Shown in pieces: positions 42,794 to 51,874 of a DNA stretch of 64,000 nucleotides. A model generated the notes under the pieces. It saw only the letters and a program-made list of their open reading frames with translations, made no database searches and was not told the origin of the DNA. The position numbers and the translations under genes are program-made. Position 1 is the stretch's first letter; each line of letters opens with the position of its first letter. The stretch spans positions 39,147-103,146 of the forward strand of contig NZ_SWKK01000017.1 of NCBI RefSeq assembly GCF_005144745.1, given 5' to 3'. The DNA comes from Flavobacterium sp. ASW18X. Lineage in GTDB: Bacteria > Bacteroidota > Bacteroidia > Flavobacteriales > Flavobacteriaceae.

Positions 42794-43318
42794 ATGTACA
42801 TTTTCCTCTACGTTGTCATTAGCTTGCTGGCACTTATTTTATTGTTAACCCTTTTGGCTCCAAAGGAGTATGATGTTTCTCGTTCTATTTTCATCAACAA
42901 GCCAAAAGCTGAAGTTTTTAATGTGTTACGCTCTTTAAAAGAGCAAGATACTTGGTCTCCTTGGGCTAAAAAAGACCCGGGTATGCATAAAGAATATCGT
43001 GGTGTGGATGGCGAAGTAGGTAGTGTTAGTTATTGGAATGGCAACAAGGAAGTAGGGGAAGGAGAACAAGAAATAACCAGCATAAAGGATGGTGAACGCA
43101 TAGAAGGACATTTACGTTTTTTAAAACCTTTTAAATCAGAATCTAATTGTTACTTTATTACGGAAAGCGTAAATCAGGGAACTAAAGTAACTTGGGGATT
43201 TAACGGAAAAAATAAATTCCCGATGCGTATTATGATGTTGTTTATGAGTATGGATAAAATGGTTGGTAAGGATTTTGAGGAAGGTTTGGCAAGTTTAAAA
43301 TCCAAAATGGAATCATAA
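42794..43318 (+). CDS. SRPBCC (START-like) protein with N-terminal membrane helix
   Basis: A 174-residue protein: membrane helix at 3-22, then an SRPBCC/polyketide-cyclase-like domain (DVSRSIFINKPKAEVFNVLR, WSPWAKKDPGMHKEYRG). Such helix-grip folds bind hydrophobic ligands; none can be named. The next gene starts two bases after its stop, so it is co-transcribed with the VOC protein. Confidence 0.78.
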   Translation: MYIFLYVVISLLALILLLTLLAPKEYDVSRSIFINKPKAEVFNVLRSLKEQDTWSPWAKKDPGMHKEYRGVDGEVGSVSYWNGNKEVGEGEQEITSIKDGERIEGHLRFLKPFKSESNCYFITESVNQGTKVTWGFNGKNKFPMRIMMLFMSMDKMVGKDFEEGLASLKSKMES

Positions 43319-43320
43319 TT

Positions 43321-43698
43321 ATGGATACTTTAGTAGGTTGGTTTGAGATACCGGTGGCGGACATGTTACGTGCGCAAAAATTTTATGAGGCAGTTTTTAA
43401 TTGTACTATAAATGTTCAAATTTTTGGAGGAACTAAAATGGGGTGGTTCCCGCAGGGAGAAACTAAAAATGGGGCGTCTGGTTCTTTAATTGAACAGCCT
43501 AATCATTACCAATCTAGTACTACTGATGGTGTATTAATCTATTTCAATTCTGTAGACGTACAGCATACGTTAGATAGGATTGCCAAGGCAGGTGGAAAAA
43601 TATTGAAAGAGAAAACTATGATAAGTCCAGAAATTGGATTTATGGGCTTGTTTTTAGATACTGAGGGGAATAGAATAGCACTACATTCTAGAACATAA
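43321..43698 (+). CDS. VOC (glyoxalase/bleomycin resistance) superfamily protein
   Basis: A 125-residue single VOC module pair. The beta-alpha-beta-beta-beta unit starts VGWFEIPVADMLRAQKFYEA and closes with FMGLFLDTEGNRIALHS. The metal ligand at the first strand position appears absent (Phe/Glu context), so an enzymatic role is uncertain; many such proteins are of unknown function. It ends the SRPBCC-VOC pair. Confidence 0.8.
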   Translation: MDTLVGWFEIPVADMLRAQKFYEAVFNCTINVQIFGGTKMGWFPQGETKNGASGSLIEQPNHYQSSTTDGVLIYFNSVDVQHTLDRIAKAGGKILKEKTMISPEIGFMGLFLDTEGNRIALHSRT

Positions 43699-44044
43699 GG
43701 AGCTTAAGTTAGTGTAGTTTATTTTCCTTAGGTTGATGAGCTATAACGCAATATCAACCATCTCTTTTTTAAGATTAAAGTTCTTTTTTCTAATTACTCT
43801 TTAAATTTTAGTTTCAGCGATTTACTGAATTTTAGCTAAAATACCTGTTATGCAAAGCAAAGTAAACGCCCTTAGTAGGTGGTTTACCTTCCATATCCGT
43901 GTTAGATGACGATAGCATCATGATTGTTTTGGATAATTTTTATATGATTGTCGGTTGCTAAATTGAGTTTTTAGATTGTTTACAGGTTAAAAAACTAAGG
44001 AACGATGAAAATAAGAACAATAATAGGTGCTTCTTTCGATAGAA
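43699..44044. other. Non-coding gap with a possible gene remnant
   Basis: About 346 bases without a supported gene. It holds a weak stem (43731-43737 with 43753-43759), a GTAAAC/GTTTAC inverted pair near 43862-43887, and two short frames. On the minus strand 43832-43921 encodes 29 residues (SSNTDMEGKPPTKGVYF inside) that look protein-like but match no family I know; on the plus strand an ATG at 44004 opens a 34-codon frame over the amylase end. No T-rich terminator is seen. Confidence 0.45.
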
Positions 44045-45736
44045 TTACTGTTTTAATTCAAGTAAAGCTGTATCGTATTCATTGTCTAAAACAACTTTTC
44101 CATTTTTAACTACAACCTCTTGTTTAGAATAAGTGTCAAATAAAAGGGTGCCATCTCCAAAGAAGCCTTTAACAGAAAGTGCTTTTTTACCGGTTGGTAA
44201 ATCTAAACCAATTACCACTTTGTCTCTCATTTCATCCTCTGTAAAACTTCTGGAAAATACATATGGTTTCTGAGATAGTCTTTTGTGCTTACCCATCCCC
44301 ACAGCCAAGTGGTTTCTTCTAAACTGCCCTAGTTTCTGCCAATGAGTATGAATACGTTTTGTAGTTGCTAAGCTATCTAGGTCTTGCCAGTTCATAGGAG
44401 AGCGCAAATTAGCATCGCCAATGGCACCTTCTACTTTTAAAGGGCGCATGGTTTCGTCACCGTAATATACTTGAGACGCCCCTGGAGCTAACAAGAGCAT
44501 ATTTGCAGATTTGTACGGTTTGGTGCGGTCAACATCAAAAGGAGAGCTATCATCATGGCTACTTATGTAATTTAGAAACCCTTTTCCTTTAAACTTTGTA
44601 TGTAGTAAATAACTGTATTTTCTAAAAACGGATTCGTAGTCTCTTTCTGCATCACTACGGAGCTCAAAATTGATTAAGGCATCAAATCCATTAGCAAAAT
44701 AATCTACTTTTTTATCACCAAAGTCGTACATTCTTCCATTGGAGATGCCATAGAAGTATACTTCACCAACCATGTAAAAGGGTTGGTTATCAAACACTTT
44801 TTCGGGATTTTTTTTCTTCCAAAGATTAAAGGCGTATTCGGCTTCTTTTCGTAATTCTCCCCATGCGTTTTCATTTACATGTTTTACCGTATCTACTCTA
44901 AAGCCATCTACACCAAACTCGTGAATGTAATCTGTTAGCCATTTTATGATATAAAAACGTGGAGCTCTAGGATATCCAGTCCTTTCAAAGAAGCGATTAA
45001 GTTCATCTAATTCCTTAGATAATCGGCCTTCCTTTTTCCATTTTGCTAATAATGCATCTGGTAATTCTACGGCTTCATCAGATTCGGTTAAAATATCTGG
45101 TAGATTTTCTACTAAAGTGCAGGCTGTTGTACCTTCATAACTTTCAAAATCGCATTGAGGACTTGTTCTTACCCATTCTTTTGGCCATACGGGATCTAAT
45201 TCTGTAACAGGTCCAGTGTGGTTCAAAACAACATCTAATAGAATACGAATTCCTTTTTTGTGTGCAGTTTCTACAAGTTGTCCTAGTTCTTTCTTAGAGC
45301 CAAAATTCGGGTCTATCGTTGTCCAATCTTTGGTCCAATATCCATGGTAACCATAGGTTTGGCCCGTACCTTCATCAACACTTCCTTGTATTTGTTCCAC
45401 AACAGGTGTAAACCAAATGGCATTAATACCTAAATCCGTAAAATACCCTTCTTCTATTTTTTGAGTAATACCAGCAATATCGCCACCCAAAAAGCCACGT
45501 AGAATTGCTGTAGAATCTTTACGTTCAAAATTGATGTCATTTTCGGTTTTACCATTATTAAATCTATCGGTAAGCAAAAAATAAATATTGGCAGCATCCC
45601 ATTTAAAAGGCGTTTGTTGATGGTTAACTACGGCGGTGGTTTCTACTTTTTCTATCTCGGGCGCTGTTTCTTTCTTTTGATTTTTGCAACTACCCAATAA
45701 AGAAAATATAGCCATTGCAATAAGTAGTTTTCTCAT
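44045..45736 (-). CDS. Alpha-amylase family (GH13) lipoprotein
   Basis: A 563-residue glycoside hydrolase anchored as lipoprotein (LLGSC, Cys17, followed by KNQKKE). The TIM-barrel active site is complete: DVVLNH (168-173), nucleophile Asp282 in GFRVDTVKH, acid/base Glu325 in MVGEVYF and Asp395 in SSHDDSSPF, where Asp-Asp replaces the common NHD. It cleaves alpha-1,4-glucans such as starch or glycogen-like polymers in the periplasm or at the surface. No SusCD-like pair lies beside it in this window. Confidence 0.88.
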   Translation of the reverse strand: MRKLLIAMAIFSLLGSCKNQKKETAPEIEKVETTAVVNHQQTPFKWDAANIYFLLTDRFNNGKTENDINFERKDSTAILRGFLGGDIAGITQKIEEGYFTDLGINAIWFTPVVEQIQGSVDEGTGQTYGYHGYWTKDWTTIDPNFGSKKELGQLVETAHKKGIRILLDVVLNHTGPVTELDPVWPKEWVRTSPQCDFESYEGTTACTLVENLPDILTESDEAVELPDALLAKWKKEGRLSKELDELNRFFERTGYPRAPRFYIIKWLTDYIHEFGVDGFRVDTVKHVNENAWGELRKEAEYAFNLWKKKNPEKVFDNQPFYMVGEVYFYGISNGRMYDFGDKKVDYFANGFDALINFELRSDAERDYESVFRKYSYLLHTKFKGKGFLNYISSHDDSSPFDVDRTKPYKSANMLLLAPGASQVYYGDETMRPLKVEGAIGDANLRSPMNWQDLDSLATTKRIHTHWQKLGQFRRNHLAVGMGKHKRLSQKPYVFSRSFTEDEMRDKVVIGLDLPTGKKALSVKGFFGDGTLLFDTYSKQEVVVKNGKVVLDNEYDTALLELKQ

Positions 45737-45825
45737 AGTTGAGGATTTTGGCTAAAGCTATAAAATGCCCTTCAGAAAATAAAAAAAAATTAAGGGGTAT
45801 GGGTATCAAACTATAATTTGATGTC

Positions 45826-46602
45826 TTACCTACGGTTTAGCACTTTATATTCTTCATAACAACTACTAATGGCATCAAGGATTTGCAAATCATTAGCGGT
45901 TTCTATAAATGAGCGTGAATAATTACAATTGTTTAGAATATCCTCAATATCCATCTTATCTAATTGTAATAACTGTGTAAGCGTTTCTCTATCAAACTTA
46001 GATGCTAGTAAATCGCGAATATTATCGTCCTCTTTCATCTGTCTAAGCTTGCGCATTTGCGCAGGTTTTTTACCAAAGAGGTTTCGTAATAAATCTGCAG
46101 GATTCATGATAGCTCCTAATACCTTAGTTACTGCTCCAGGGTTTTTGTTACCAGCCTCATAACTTTTATTAAGGCCAGAAATACTGTATTGATACCCTGT
46201 GTTAATAGGTAAGTTTTTTACATCTATTTCTAAGTAGCCCGTTAGTTGATATGGTCTTACAACCACTTCTTCTAACGCATAGGCAAGTTCTGTTAAGGCT
46301 ACTTTGGTGCCTTGAAATTTAAACATGTCGTTGGTAACTCTAACTTTTTGAGGTTTAAAACCTAAGAAAGTAAAATAAAGGGTGTCGTTTACCGCTGCTT
46401 TCACGGTAAACTCACCCTTTTCATTCGTTATAGTACCAACTACTTTATTAAGGTTGATGATATGTACGCTCTCTAGTGGAAAATCAGTTTGAGCGTTGAC
46501 AACTATGGCTTTTAATTCGCCCTCCTGTGACTCTGCATCATTGGTTTGCGCTGTCAGCGCTCCAAATAATAACAGAAAAATGGGCCAAATACGTAGGTTC
46601 AT
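45826..46602 (-). CDS. Carboxypeptidase-like regulatory domain protein, exported
   Basis: A 258-residue protein with an N-terminal signal (about 1-18) and one CarboxypepD_reg-like beta domain (about 28-112: LKAIVVNAQTDFPLESVHI, GTITNEKGEFTVKA, LYFTFLGFKPQKV). The rest is helical and basic with no enzyme motif. The same domain forms the N-terminus of TonB-dependent receptors in Bacteroidota, but this protein has no barrel. Function is unknown. It lies 89 bases upstream of the amylase gene on the same strand. Confidence 0.75.
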   Translation of the reverse strand: MNLRIWPIFLLLFGALTAQTNDAESQEGELKAIVVNAQTDFPLESVHIINLNKVVGTITNEKGEFTVKAAVNDTLYFTFLGFKPQKVRVTNDMFKFQGTKVALTELAYALEEVVVRPYQLTGYLEIDVKNLPINTGYQYSISGLNKSYEAGNKNPGAVTKVLGAIMNPADLLRNLFGKKPAQMRKLRQMKEDDNIRDLLASKFDRETLTQLLQLDKMDIEDILNNCNYSRSFIETANDLQILDAISSCYEEYKVLNRR

Positions 46603-46676
46603 CTAATAATTTCTATGGTAAAATTACAAAACAACAAAAAATTAAAAGCTATGCCTACTTTTTAGCAAGGGATTAA

Positions 46677-48437
46677 CTAAAAAAATCCGCCTCCCTTTTT
46701 TCCTTTTTTACCACCTTGTCCGCCACTTCTTTTCTTTTTAAAATTGCCGCCGCTACTATTACGGTCGCCTCTGCGTCTGTCACCGCCTCCGCGTTTACGA
46801 TCTCTACGCTTACCTTTTCCTCCGCTTCGACCACCGGGGTTTTTAGAAACCTCTACGTTGACAAATCTGTCATTAACTTTAAATTCTTTAAAGGTCTCTA
46901 ATACCATTGGAGCAAACTGTGCATCTGTATTAAAGAAAGAGAAGGTGTCTTTGGTATCTACCTTAAAAATATCATCACGGTCTAAGCCCAGATTATCCCT
47001 TAAAAAATCTTTGAGAGACATCCAATCATAGCCATCTTTTTCACCAACATTGATAAAGTAACGTACAGAGCCTTCTGTAGGAATTTCTCCAGGAGAAGAA
47101 TCACTTCCTCTAGAACTACTATTAATATCTTTAGATTTGTTGTAGTAGTTGAAGAACCTTGTAAATTCTACAGAAACAATCTTTTTTATCAACTCTTCTT
47201 TATCAAGATTTTTTAGAACATCATTGATAGCTGGTAAATAGGATTCAATTTCTGGATTAATCGTAGTGTCTCTGATACTACTCGCTAAATGATACAATTG
47301 TATTTCACAAATTTCCATTCCGCTTGGAATTTGCTGCTCTAGAAATTTAGTTTGTATTTTCTTTTCTATAGCCTTTATCTTACGTATCTCACTACGGGTT
47401 ACAATGACCATAGAAATACCAGATTTACCCGCTCTACCTGTTCTACCGCTACGGTGGGTGTAAGTTTCAATTTCGTCTGGTAGTTGGTAATTAATTACGT
47501 GGGTAACGTCATCAACATCTATACCTCTAGCAGCTACATCTGTAGCAACAAGCATCTGTATTTGCTTTTTTCTAAAGGCATTCATTGCCAAATCTCGCTG
47601 ATTCTGGCTCAAATCACCATGCAAGGCACCTGCATTGTAACCGTCTTCAATCAGTTTTTCAGCAATCTTCTGAGTATCCCTCTTAGTCCTACAAAATACT
47701 ACTGAGAATATACCAGGATTGGCATCTGCCAATCGTTTTAATGCAGCGTATCTATCTCTACCACCTACAACATAATATTCATGCTGTACAGTATTAGCGC
47801 CAGAATTTTTTGAACCAACCGTAATTTCTTTAGGTTGATGCATGAATTTCTTAGCAATTGTAGCAACTTCTTTAGGCATGGTTGCAGAAAACAACCAAGT
47901 AGATTTCTCTTTTGGTGTATTAGATAAAATATCTTTTATGTCTTCATAAAAGCCCATGTTCAACATTTCGTCGGCCTCATCTAGAACACAATAATCAATC
48001 TTAGAAATATCTACCATTCCACGACCAATCATGTCTTTCATACGTCCTGGAGTAGCTACTACAATTTGTGCCCCTCTTTTAATTTGTTTTGCTTGGTCTG
48101 TAATACTTGCACCACCATAAATGGCAACAATGTTAAGGCCCTTCTCATATTTAGAGTAAGCCTTCATTTCTTTAGCAATCTGCAAGCAAAGTTCACGTGT
48201 AGGAGATAGTATTAACCCTTGTGTGGTTCTACTTTCCGTAACAATTTTCTGAATAAGCGGAAAACCAAATGCTGCAGTTTTTCCAGTACCAGTTTGTGCT
48301 AACGCAACCAAATCGGTCTCGTCTTCTAATAAAATAGGGATAGCTTTTTCTTGAACCTCAGAAGGAGTTTCAAAGCCCATGTCTGCAATAGCAGAAAGTA
48401 ATGAGGCGTTTAGCCCCAAAGAATCAAAATTTGACAT
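46677..48437 (-). CDS. DEAD-box RNA helicase with C-terminal RNA-binding domain
   Basis: A 586-residue ATP-dependent RNA helicase. Motifs in order: Q-motif region FETPSEVQEKAIP, Walker A AQTGTGKT, PTRELCLQI, DEAD, SAT, and motif VI HRSGRTGRAG. A DbpA-like RNA-binding domain (about 460-540) is followed by a Gly/Arg/Lys-rich tail (GGRSGGKGKRRDRKRGGG and beyond). The frame is open 13 codons further upstream, but that segment lies in the structured 5' leader, so the Met before SNFDSLG (48437) is chosen. It fits the CsdA/DeaD type used in ribosome assembly and cold adaptation. Confidence 0.9.
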   Translation of the reverse strand: MSNFDSLGLNASLLSAIADMGFETPSEVQEKAIPILLEDETDLVALAQTGTGKTAAFGFPLIQKIVTESRTTQGLILSPTRELCLQIAKEMKAYSKYEKGLNIVAIYGGASITDQAKQIKRGAQIVVATPGRMKDMIGRGMVDISKIDYCVLDEADEMLNMGFYEDIKDILSNTPKEKSTWLFSATMPKEVATIAKKFMHQPKEITVGSKNSGANTVQHEYYVVGGRDRYAALKRLADANPGIFSVVFCRTKRDTQKIAEKLIEDGYNAGALHGDLSQNQRDLAMNAFRKKQIQMLVATDVAARGIDVDDVTHVINYQLPDEIETYTHRSGRTGRAGKSGISMVIVTRSEIRKIKAIEKKIQTKFLEQQIPSGMEICEIQLYHLASSIRDTTINPEIESYLPAINDVLKNLDKEELIKKIVSVEFTRFFNYYNKSKDINSSSRGSDSSPGEIPTEGSVRYFINVGEKDGYDWMSLKDFLRDNLGLDRDDIFKVDTKDTFSFFNTDAQFAPMVLETFKEFKVNDRFVNVEVSKNPGGRSGGKGKRRDRKRGGGDRRRGDRNSSGGNFKKKRSGGQGGKKGKKGGGFF

Positions 48438-48551
48438 AAAATAGTTTATAAGTACTCGCAAATACGTGTGTTGCATGGAGCGTAATTACCTATAAACCAA
48501 AGCTCTGCGCAACACCCCAATCCTATTATTTAAGGACCATCGGCGTAAATT
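48438..48551 (-). promoter_or_regulatory. Structured 5' leader of the DEAD-box helicase gene
   Basis: About 114 bases separate the probable transcription start from the ATG. They contain a strong hairpin: 48468-48474 pairs with 48509-48515 (GTGTTGC and its complement), then a 2x2 internal loop, then GGAGC with GCTCT (48477-48481 with 48502-48506), closing a 20-base loop. Such long leaders are common for cold-induced DEAD-box genes, so post-transcriptional control is inferred. Confidence 0.55.
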
Positions 48552-48557
48552 AAGCGG

Positions 48558-48565
48558 CAAAGGTA
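48558..48565 (-). promoter_or_regulatory. -7 element of the helicase gene
   Basis: TACCTTTG on the minus strand matches TAnnTTTG. A TTTC about 19-22 bases upstream could be a weak -33 element. The predicted start is near 48551. Confidence 0.5.
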
Positions 48566-48620
48566 CGCTTAATTCTTTAGTTGAAACGATTTAAGTGAGA
48601 TTTCTTTTAAAAGTAACTGT

Positions 48621-49199
48621 TTATGAGGTTCTTAAGAAGGCTAGCAACTTTTCTAAAGCTCTAGCGCGGTGACTAATGGTGTTTTTTGTTTGTAGTGGGA
48701 GTTGAGCAAATGTTTGGTCATAGTTTTCTGGAATAAAAATTGGATCGTACCCAAAACCTTCTGTTCCTTGTTGTGCTAAGGCAATTGTTCCATGAACTTC
48801 CCCGTTAAATTGGTGTTTTTCTTTAGAATTTAAATTCAGCGCAATTACAGTCTTAAAATGTGCTTTACGATTGTCTTTATTTTCCAATGCAGCTAACAAC
48901 TTATTCATATTGTCGTTTGCATTTTTTTGTGGGCCAGCGTAGCGAGCTGTATATACTCCAGGTGCGCCATCTAAGGCATCTACTAAAAGTCCTGTATCAT
49001 CTGCAAAACATGGCAAATTGTAGGTTTTGGTAACATAATCAGCTTTAATTTGTGCATTGGCTTCCAACGTTAGACCAGTCTCGTCAATTTCTTCTGTACA
49101 GCCAATCATATCTAGGGTTAAAAGCTCAATATGGTTAGGCATAAGCGCTTTTATCTCGGTATACTTATTTAGGTTATGGGTTGCGAAAACCAATTGCAT
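48621..49199 (-). CDS. rdgB: XTP/dITP diphosphatase (RdgB/HAM1)
   Basis: A 192-residue house-cleaning enzyme that hydrolyses deaminated purine nucleoside triphosphates (XTP, dITP) to monophosphates. FATHNLNKYTEIKALM, CFADDTGLLVDALDGAPGVY, the Ser/Arg pair in VYTARYAG, and GFGYDPIFIPE are the family motifs; the C-terminal HRARALEKL is also intact. Length is normal. It is divergent from the membrane methyltransferase gene across 36 bases. Confidence 0.93.
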   Translation of the reverse strand: MQLVFATHNLNKYTEIKALMPNHIELLTLDMIGCTEEIDETGLTLEANAQIKADYVTKTYNLPCFADDTGLLVDALDGAPGVYTARYAGPQKNANDNMNKLLAALENKDNRKAHFKTVIALNLNSKEKHQFNGEVHGTIALAQQGTEGFGYDPIFIPENYDQTFAQLPLQTKNTISHRARALEKLLAFLRTS

Positions 49200-49235
49200 A
49201 GTTGTAATTTTAGCGCTAAGGTAAAATTAGAATAG

Positions 49236-49688
49236 ATGAAATTAAAATTGATTCCTGCATTGGTCACCTTTGTATTTGGTTTAGCAATGTTTGGTATAGC
49301 AAAATTGTTGCCTTTTGGGCAATTTACCTTTTTTGGGCAGCAATACCTTATGTATGGATTGGTTTGCTTGGCAATTTGCATTGCATTAGCGGCATTGTTA
49401 CTATTTAAAAATGCCAAAACTACTATAAGTCCGGTTGCATTACAAAATACAACTACATTGGTTACTACAGGTATTTATGGATATACTCGCAATCCTATGT
49501 ATTTGGCTTTATTATTGGTTTTATTGGCTTGGGGCTTGTATCTAGGTAATGCCTTTAATATTTTGCTTGCAGCGGGCTTTGTGTATTACATGAATGCCTA
49601 TCAAATTATACCAGAGGAGCAAATGTTAATTTCAAAATTTGGTAAAGCATATAGAATTTATTTAAAGGGGGTAAGACGTTGGTTTTAG
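49236..49688 (+). CDS. Membrane methyltransferase, isoprenylcysteine/PEMT-type
   Basis: A 150-residue integral membrane protein with about four hydrophobic segments. The C-terminal SAM-binding signature of the ICMT/PEMT family is clear: TTGIYGYTRNPMYLALLL followed by IPEEQMLISKFGKAYRIY with the conserved Glu-Glu. The substrate (phospholipid, small lipid or thiol) is unknown. The gene is monocistronic here; a 167-base gap with no clear signal follows. Confidence 0.82.
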   Translation: MKLKLIPALVTFVFGLAMFGIAKLLPFGQFTFFGQQYLMYGLVCLAICIALAALLLFKNAKTTISPVALQNTTTLVTTGIYGYTRNPMYLALLLVLLAWGLYLGNAFNILLAAGFVYYMNAYQIIPEEQMLISKFGKAYRIYLKGVRRWF

Positions 49689-49855
49689 TTTGAAAAAAAG
49701 AAAGGGAAGTCCTTTTTTTGATAGGTAAAACGTAATGCGAAACACATTTTAAAATCAAATTGTTAATTAGTAGATGGTATTCTTGTTTTTTACTGAATTA
49801 AATCTGCTACCCAACTATTAATCCTTAATTTTACCGTCTATTCTGAGAACCTATC

Positions 49856-51748
49856 ATGATAGCAACTAGTAGAAAATATATATTTGATTTTGACAGCACC
49901 TTGACAAGGGTAGAGGCTCTGGATGTCTTGGCAGAAATGACTTTAAAAGACAACCCAAAAAAAGATGAGATTCTTCAAGAAATACAAAATATCACCAATT
50001 TAGGGATAGACGGAGAGATTTCTTTCACGGAGTCTTTAGAACGAAGAATTCGTTTGCTCAATGCTCATAAATCGGACTTAAACGATTTAATAACAGAACT
50101 ACGTCAAAAAATCTCCAAATCCATAGAAGAAAATATGGATTTTTTTCATTCGCATTCAGATGACATCTACGTCATTTCTTGCGGATTTAAAGAGTTCATA
50201 GATCCAATTGTAGAAGAATTCAATATTCCATCAGAAAGGGTGTATGCCAATACTTTTACGTTTGATGGGGATGGAGCTATCGTTGGTTTTGACCGTGAAA
50301 ATGTGTTGTCTTCCCACAATGGAAAAATACAGTGTTTAAAAGACTTAAACTTAGAAGGCGAAGTGCAGGTGATTGGTGATGGTTACAGTGATTATGTAAT
50401 GAGAGAAGCCGGTATTGCCGATAAGTTTTTTGCATACACAGAAAATGTGCATAGAGATAAAGCTGCCAATAATGCAGATTATGTTACTCCTAACCTTAAT
50501 GAATTTTTATTTGTGAACGATTTACCTAGAAAAATATCTTATCCCAAAAACAGAATTAAAATATTATTGTTAGAAGGGGTGCATCCAGACGCATTACAAC
50601 GCCTTTCTGATGAAGGATTTACGGTAGAATTATTAAAGCATGCTTTACCGGAAGATGAGTTAATTGAGCGCATTAAAGGAGTGCATGTGTTAGGTATACG
50701 TTCTAAAACACAAGTTACTAAAAAGGTGCTAGAAGCTGCAGATAGATTGATGGTGGTGGCTGCTTTTTGTATTGGAACTACACAAATAGATTTAGATGCT
50801 GCTAAGAAAAATGGAGTAGTGGTGTTTAATGCTCCTTATAGCAATACCCGTTCTGTAGTGGAATTGGCTATAGGGCAAATTATCATGCTAAAGAGAAGCA
50901 TTTTTGCTCGCAGTACAGAAATACATAAGGGGCAGTGGTTTAAAACAGCTTTAAATGCTCAAGAAGTAAGAGGAAAAAACCTTGGAATTGTAGGGTATGG
51001 TAATATTGGTAAACAATTGTCTGTGCTGGCAGAGGCCATAGGTATGCATGTGTATTATTATGATGTGGCAGACCAGTTAGCTTTAGGTAATGCTACTAAG
51101 TGCAGTACTTTAGAAGAGCTGTTAAGTATATCTGATGTGGTTACCTTGCATATAGATGATAATAAAGCCAATAAAAACTTTATTGGTAAAGAAGAAATTG
51201 CGCAAATGAAAGATGGCGCAATGCTAATAAATTTATCTAGAGGATTTGTAGTGGATATACCTGCCTTGGCAGAAGCCTTAAAGTCTGGAAAAGTAGGTGG
51301 TGCTGCAATAGACGTGTATCCAGAGGAACCAAGAAGTAACGGTGACTTTACGACAGAGTTGGCTGGATTAGAAAATGTTATACTAACACCGCATATTGGC
51401 GGCAGTACAGAAGAAGCACAACGAGATATTGCTGATTTTGTTCCCAATAAAATTATGGATTACATTAACTCTGGAAATACGGTAGATGCGGTGAACTTCC
51501 CAAATATTAGATTGCCAAAACAGAAAAATGCACATCGTTTTTTACATATTCATAATAATGTGCCAGGGGTAATGGCAAAAATAAATGAATTGCTAGCAAA
51601 GTACGATATGAACATCACGGGTCAGTTCCTTTCCACGGACCCAGATGTAGGCTATGTAATAACTGATTTAGATAAAGAATATAATACGGATATAATTAAG
51701 GAATTAAAAGCAATAGAGCATACAATTAAATTCCGAGTGTTATACTAG
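49856..51748 (+). CDS. serA: SerB-SerA fusion: HAD phosphoserine phosphatase domain plus D-3-phosphoglycerate dehydrogenase
   Basis: A 630-residue two-part enzyme. Residues 8-215 form a HAD phosphatase of SerB type: nucleophile pair DFDST (11-15), SCG (108-110), Lys157 and GDGYSD (174-179), all catalytic positions present. Residues 234-550 are D-3-phosphoglycerate dehydrogenase with Rossmann motif GYGNIG (380-385), Arg462, Glu490/491 and His513 in TPHIGGST. An ACT domain (about 560-630) allows serine feedback control. It can thus catalyse the first and last steps of serine synthesis; SerC is not nearby. Ordinary SerA has about 410 residues. Confidence 0.9.
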   Translation: MIATSRKYIFDFDSTLTRVEALDVLAEMTLKDNPKKDEILQEIQNITNLGIDGEISFTESLERRIRLLNAHKSDLNDLITELRQKISKSIEENMDFFHSHSDDIYVISCGFKEFIDPIVEEFNIPSERVYANTFTFDGDGAIVGFDRENVLSSHNGKIQCLKDLNLEGEVQVIGDGYSDYVMREAGIADKFFAYTENVHRDKAANNADYVTPNLNEFLFVNDLPRKISYPKNRIKILLLEGVHPDALQRLSDEGFTVELLKHALPEDELIERIKGVHVLGIRSKTQVTKKVLEAADRLMVVAAFCIGTTQIDLDAAKKNGVVVFNAPYSNTRSVVELAIGQIIMLKRSIFARSTEIHKGQWFKTALNAQEVRGKNLGIVGYGNIGKQLSVLAEAIGMHVYYYDVADQLALGNATKCSTLEELLSISDVVTLHIDDNKANKNFIGKEEIAQMKDGAMLINLSRGFVVDIPALAEALKSGKVGGAAIDVYPEEPRSNGDFTTELAGLENVILTPHIGGSTEEAQRDIADFVPNKIMDYINSGNTVDAVNFPNIRLPKQKNAHRFLHIHNNVPGVMAKINELLAKYDMNITGQFLSTDPDVGYVITDLDKEYNTDIIKELKAIEHTIKFRVLY

Positions 51749-51824
51749 AGAATTCTGTTTACAAAAATGAATTGTTGACAGCAGTTTTATAGCGGTTCAC
51801 AACATTTAGTATTGCGTAACAAAT

Positions 51825-51869
51825 AACAAACCTATTTTGTAAGAAATTTCCTTACAAGATAGGTTTGTT
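51825..51869 (+). repeat. 19-bp hairpin ending five bases before a start codon
   Basis: Bases 51825-51843 pair with 51851-51869 (one G-T pair, AAACCTATTTTGTAAG-type arm, 7-base loop with AAATTT). The hairpin ends directly before TTTGTTTATG, in which ATG is the start at 51875. It could terminate serA transcripts (weak T-rich tail) or hide the ribosome-binding region of the next gene. Confidence 0.65.
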
Positions 51870-51874
51870 TGTTT

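Noticed and set aside
46716..47031. Two overlapping plus-strand frames opposite the helicase C-terminus
   Set aside because: They mirror the Gly/Arg-rich tail codons and show only Ser/Pro/Leu-rich low-complexity sequence.
48438..48476. N-terminal extension of the DEAD-box helicase
   Set aside because: These 13 codons overlap the structured leader and precede the conserved SNFDSLGL start.
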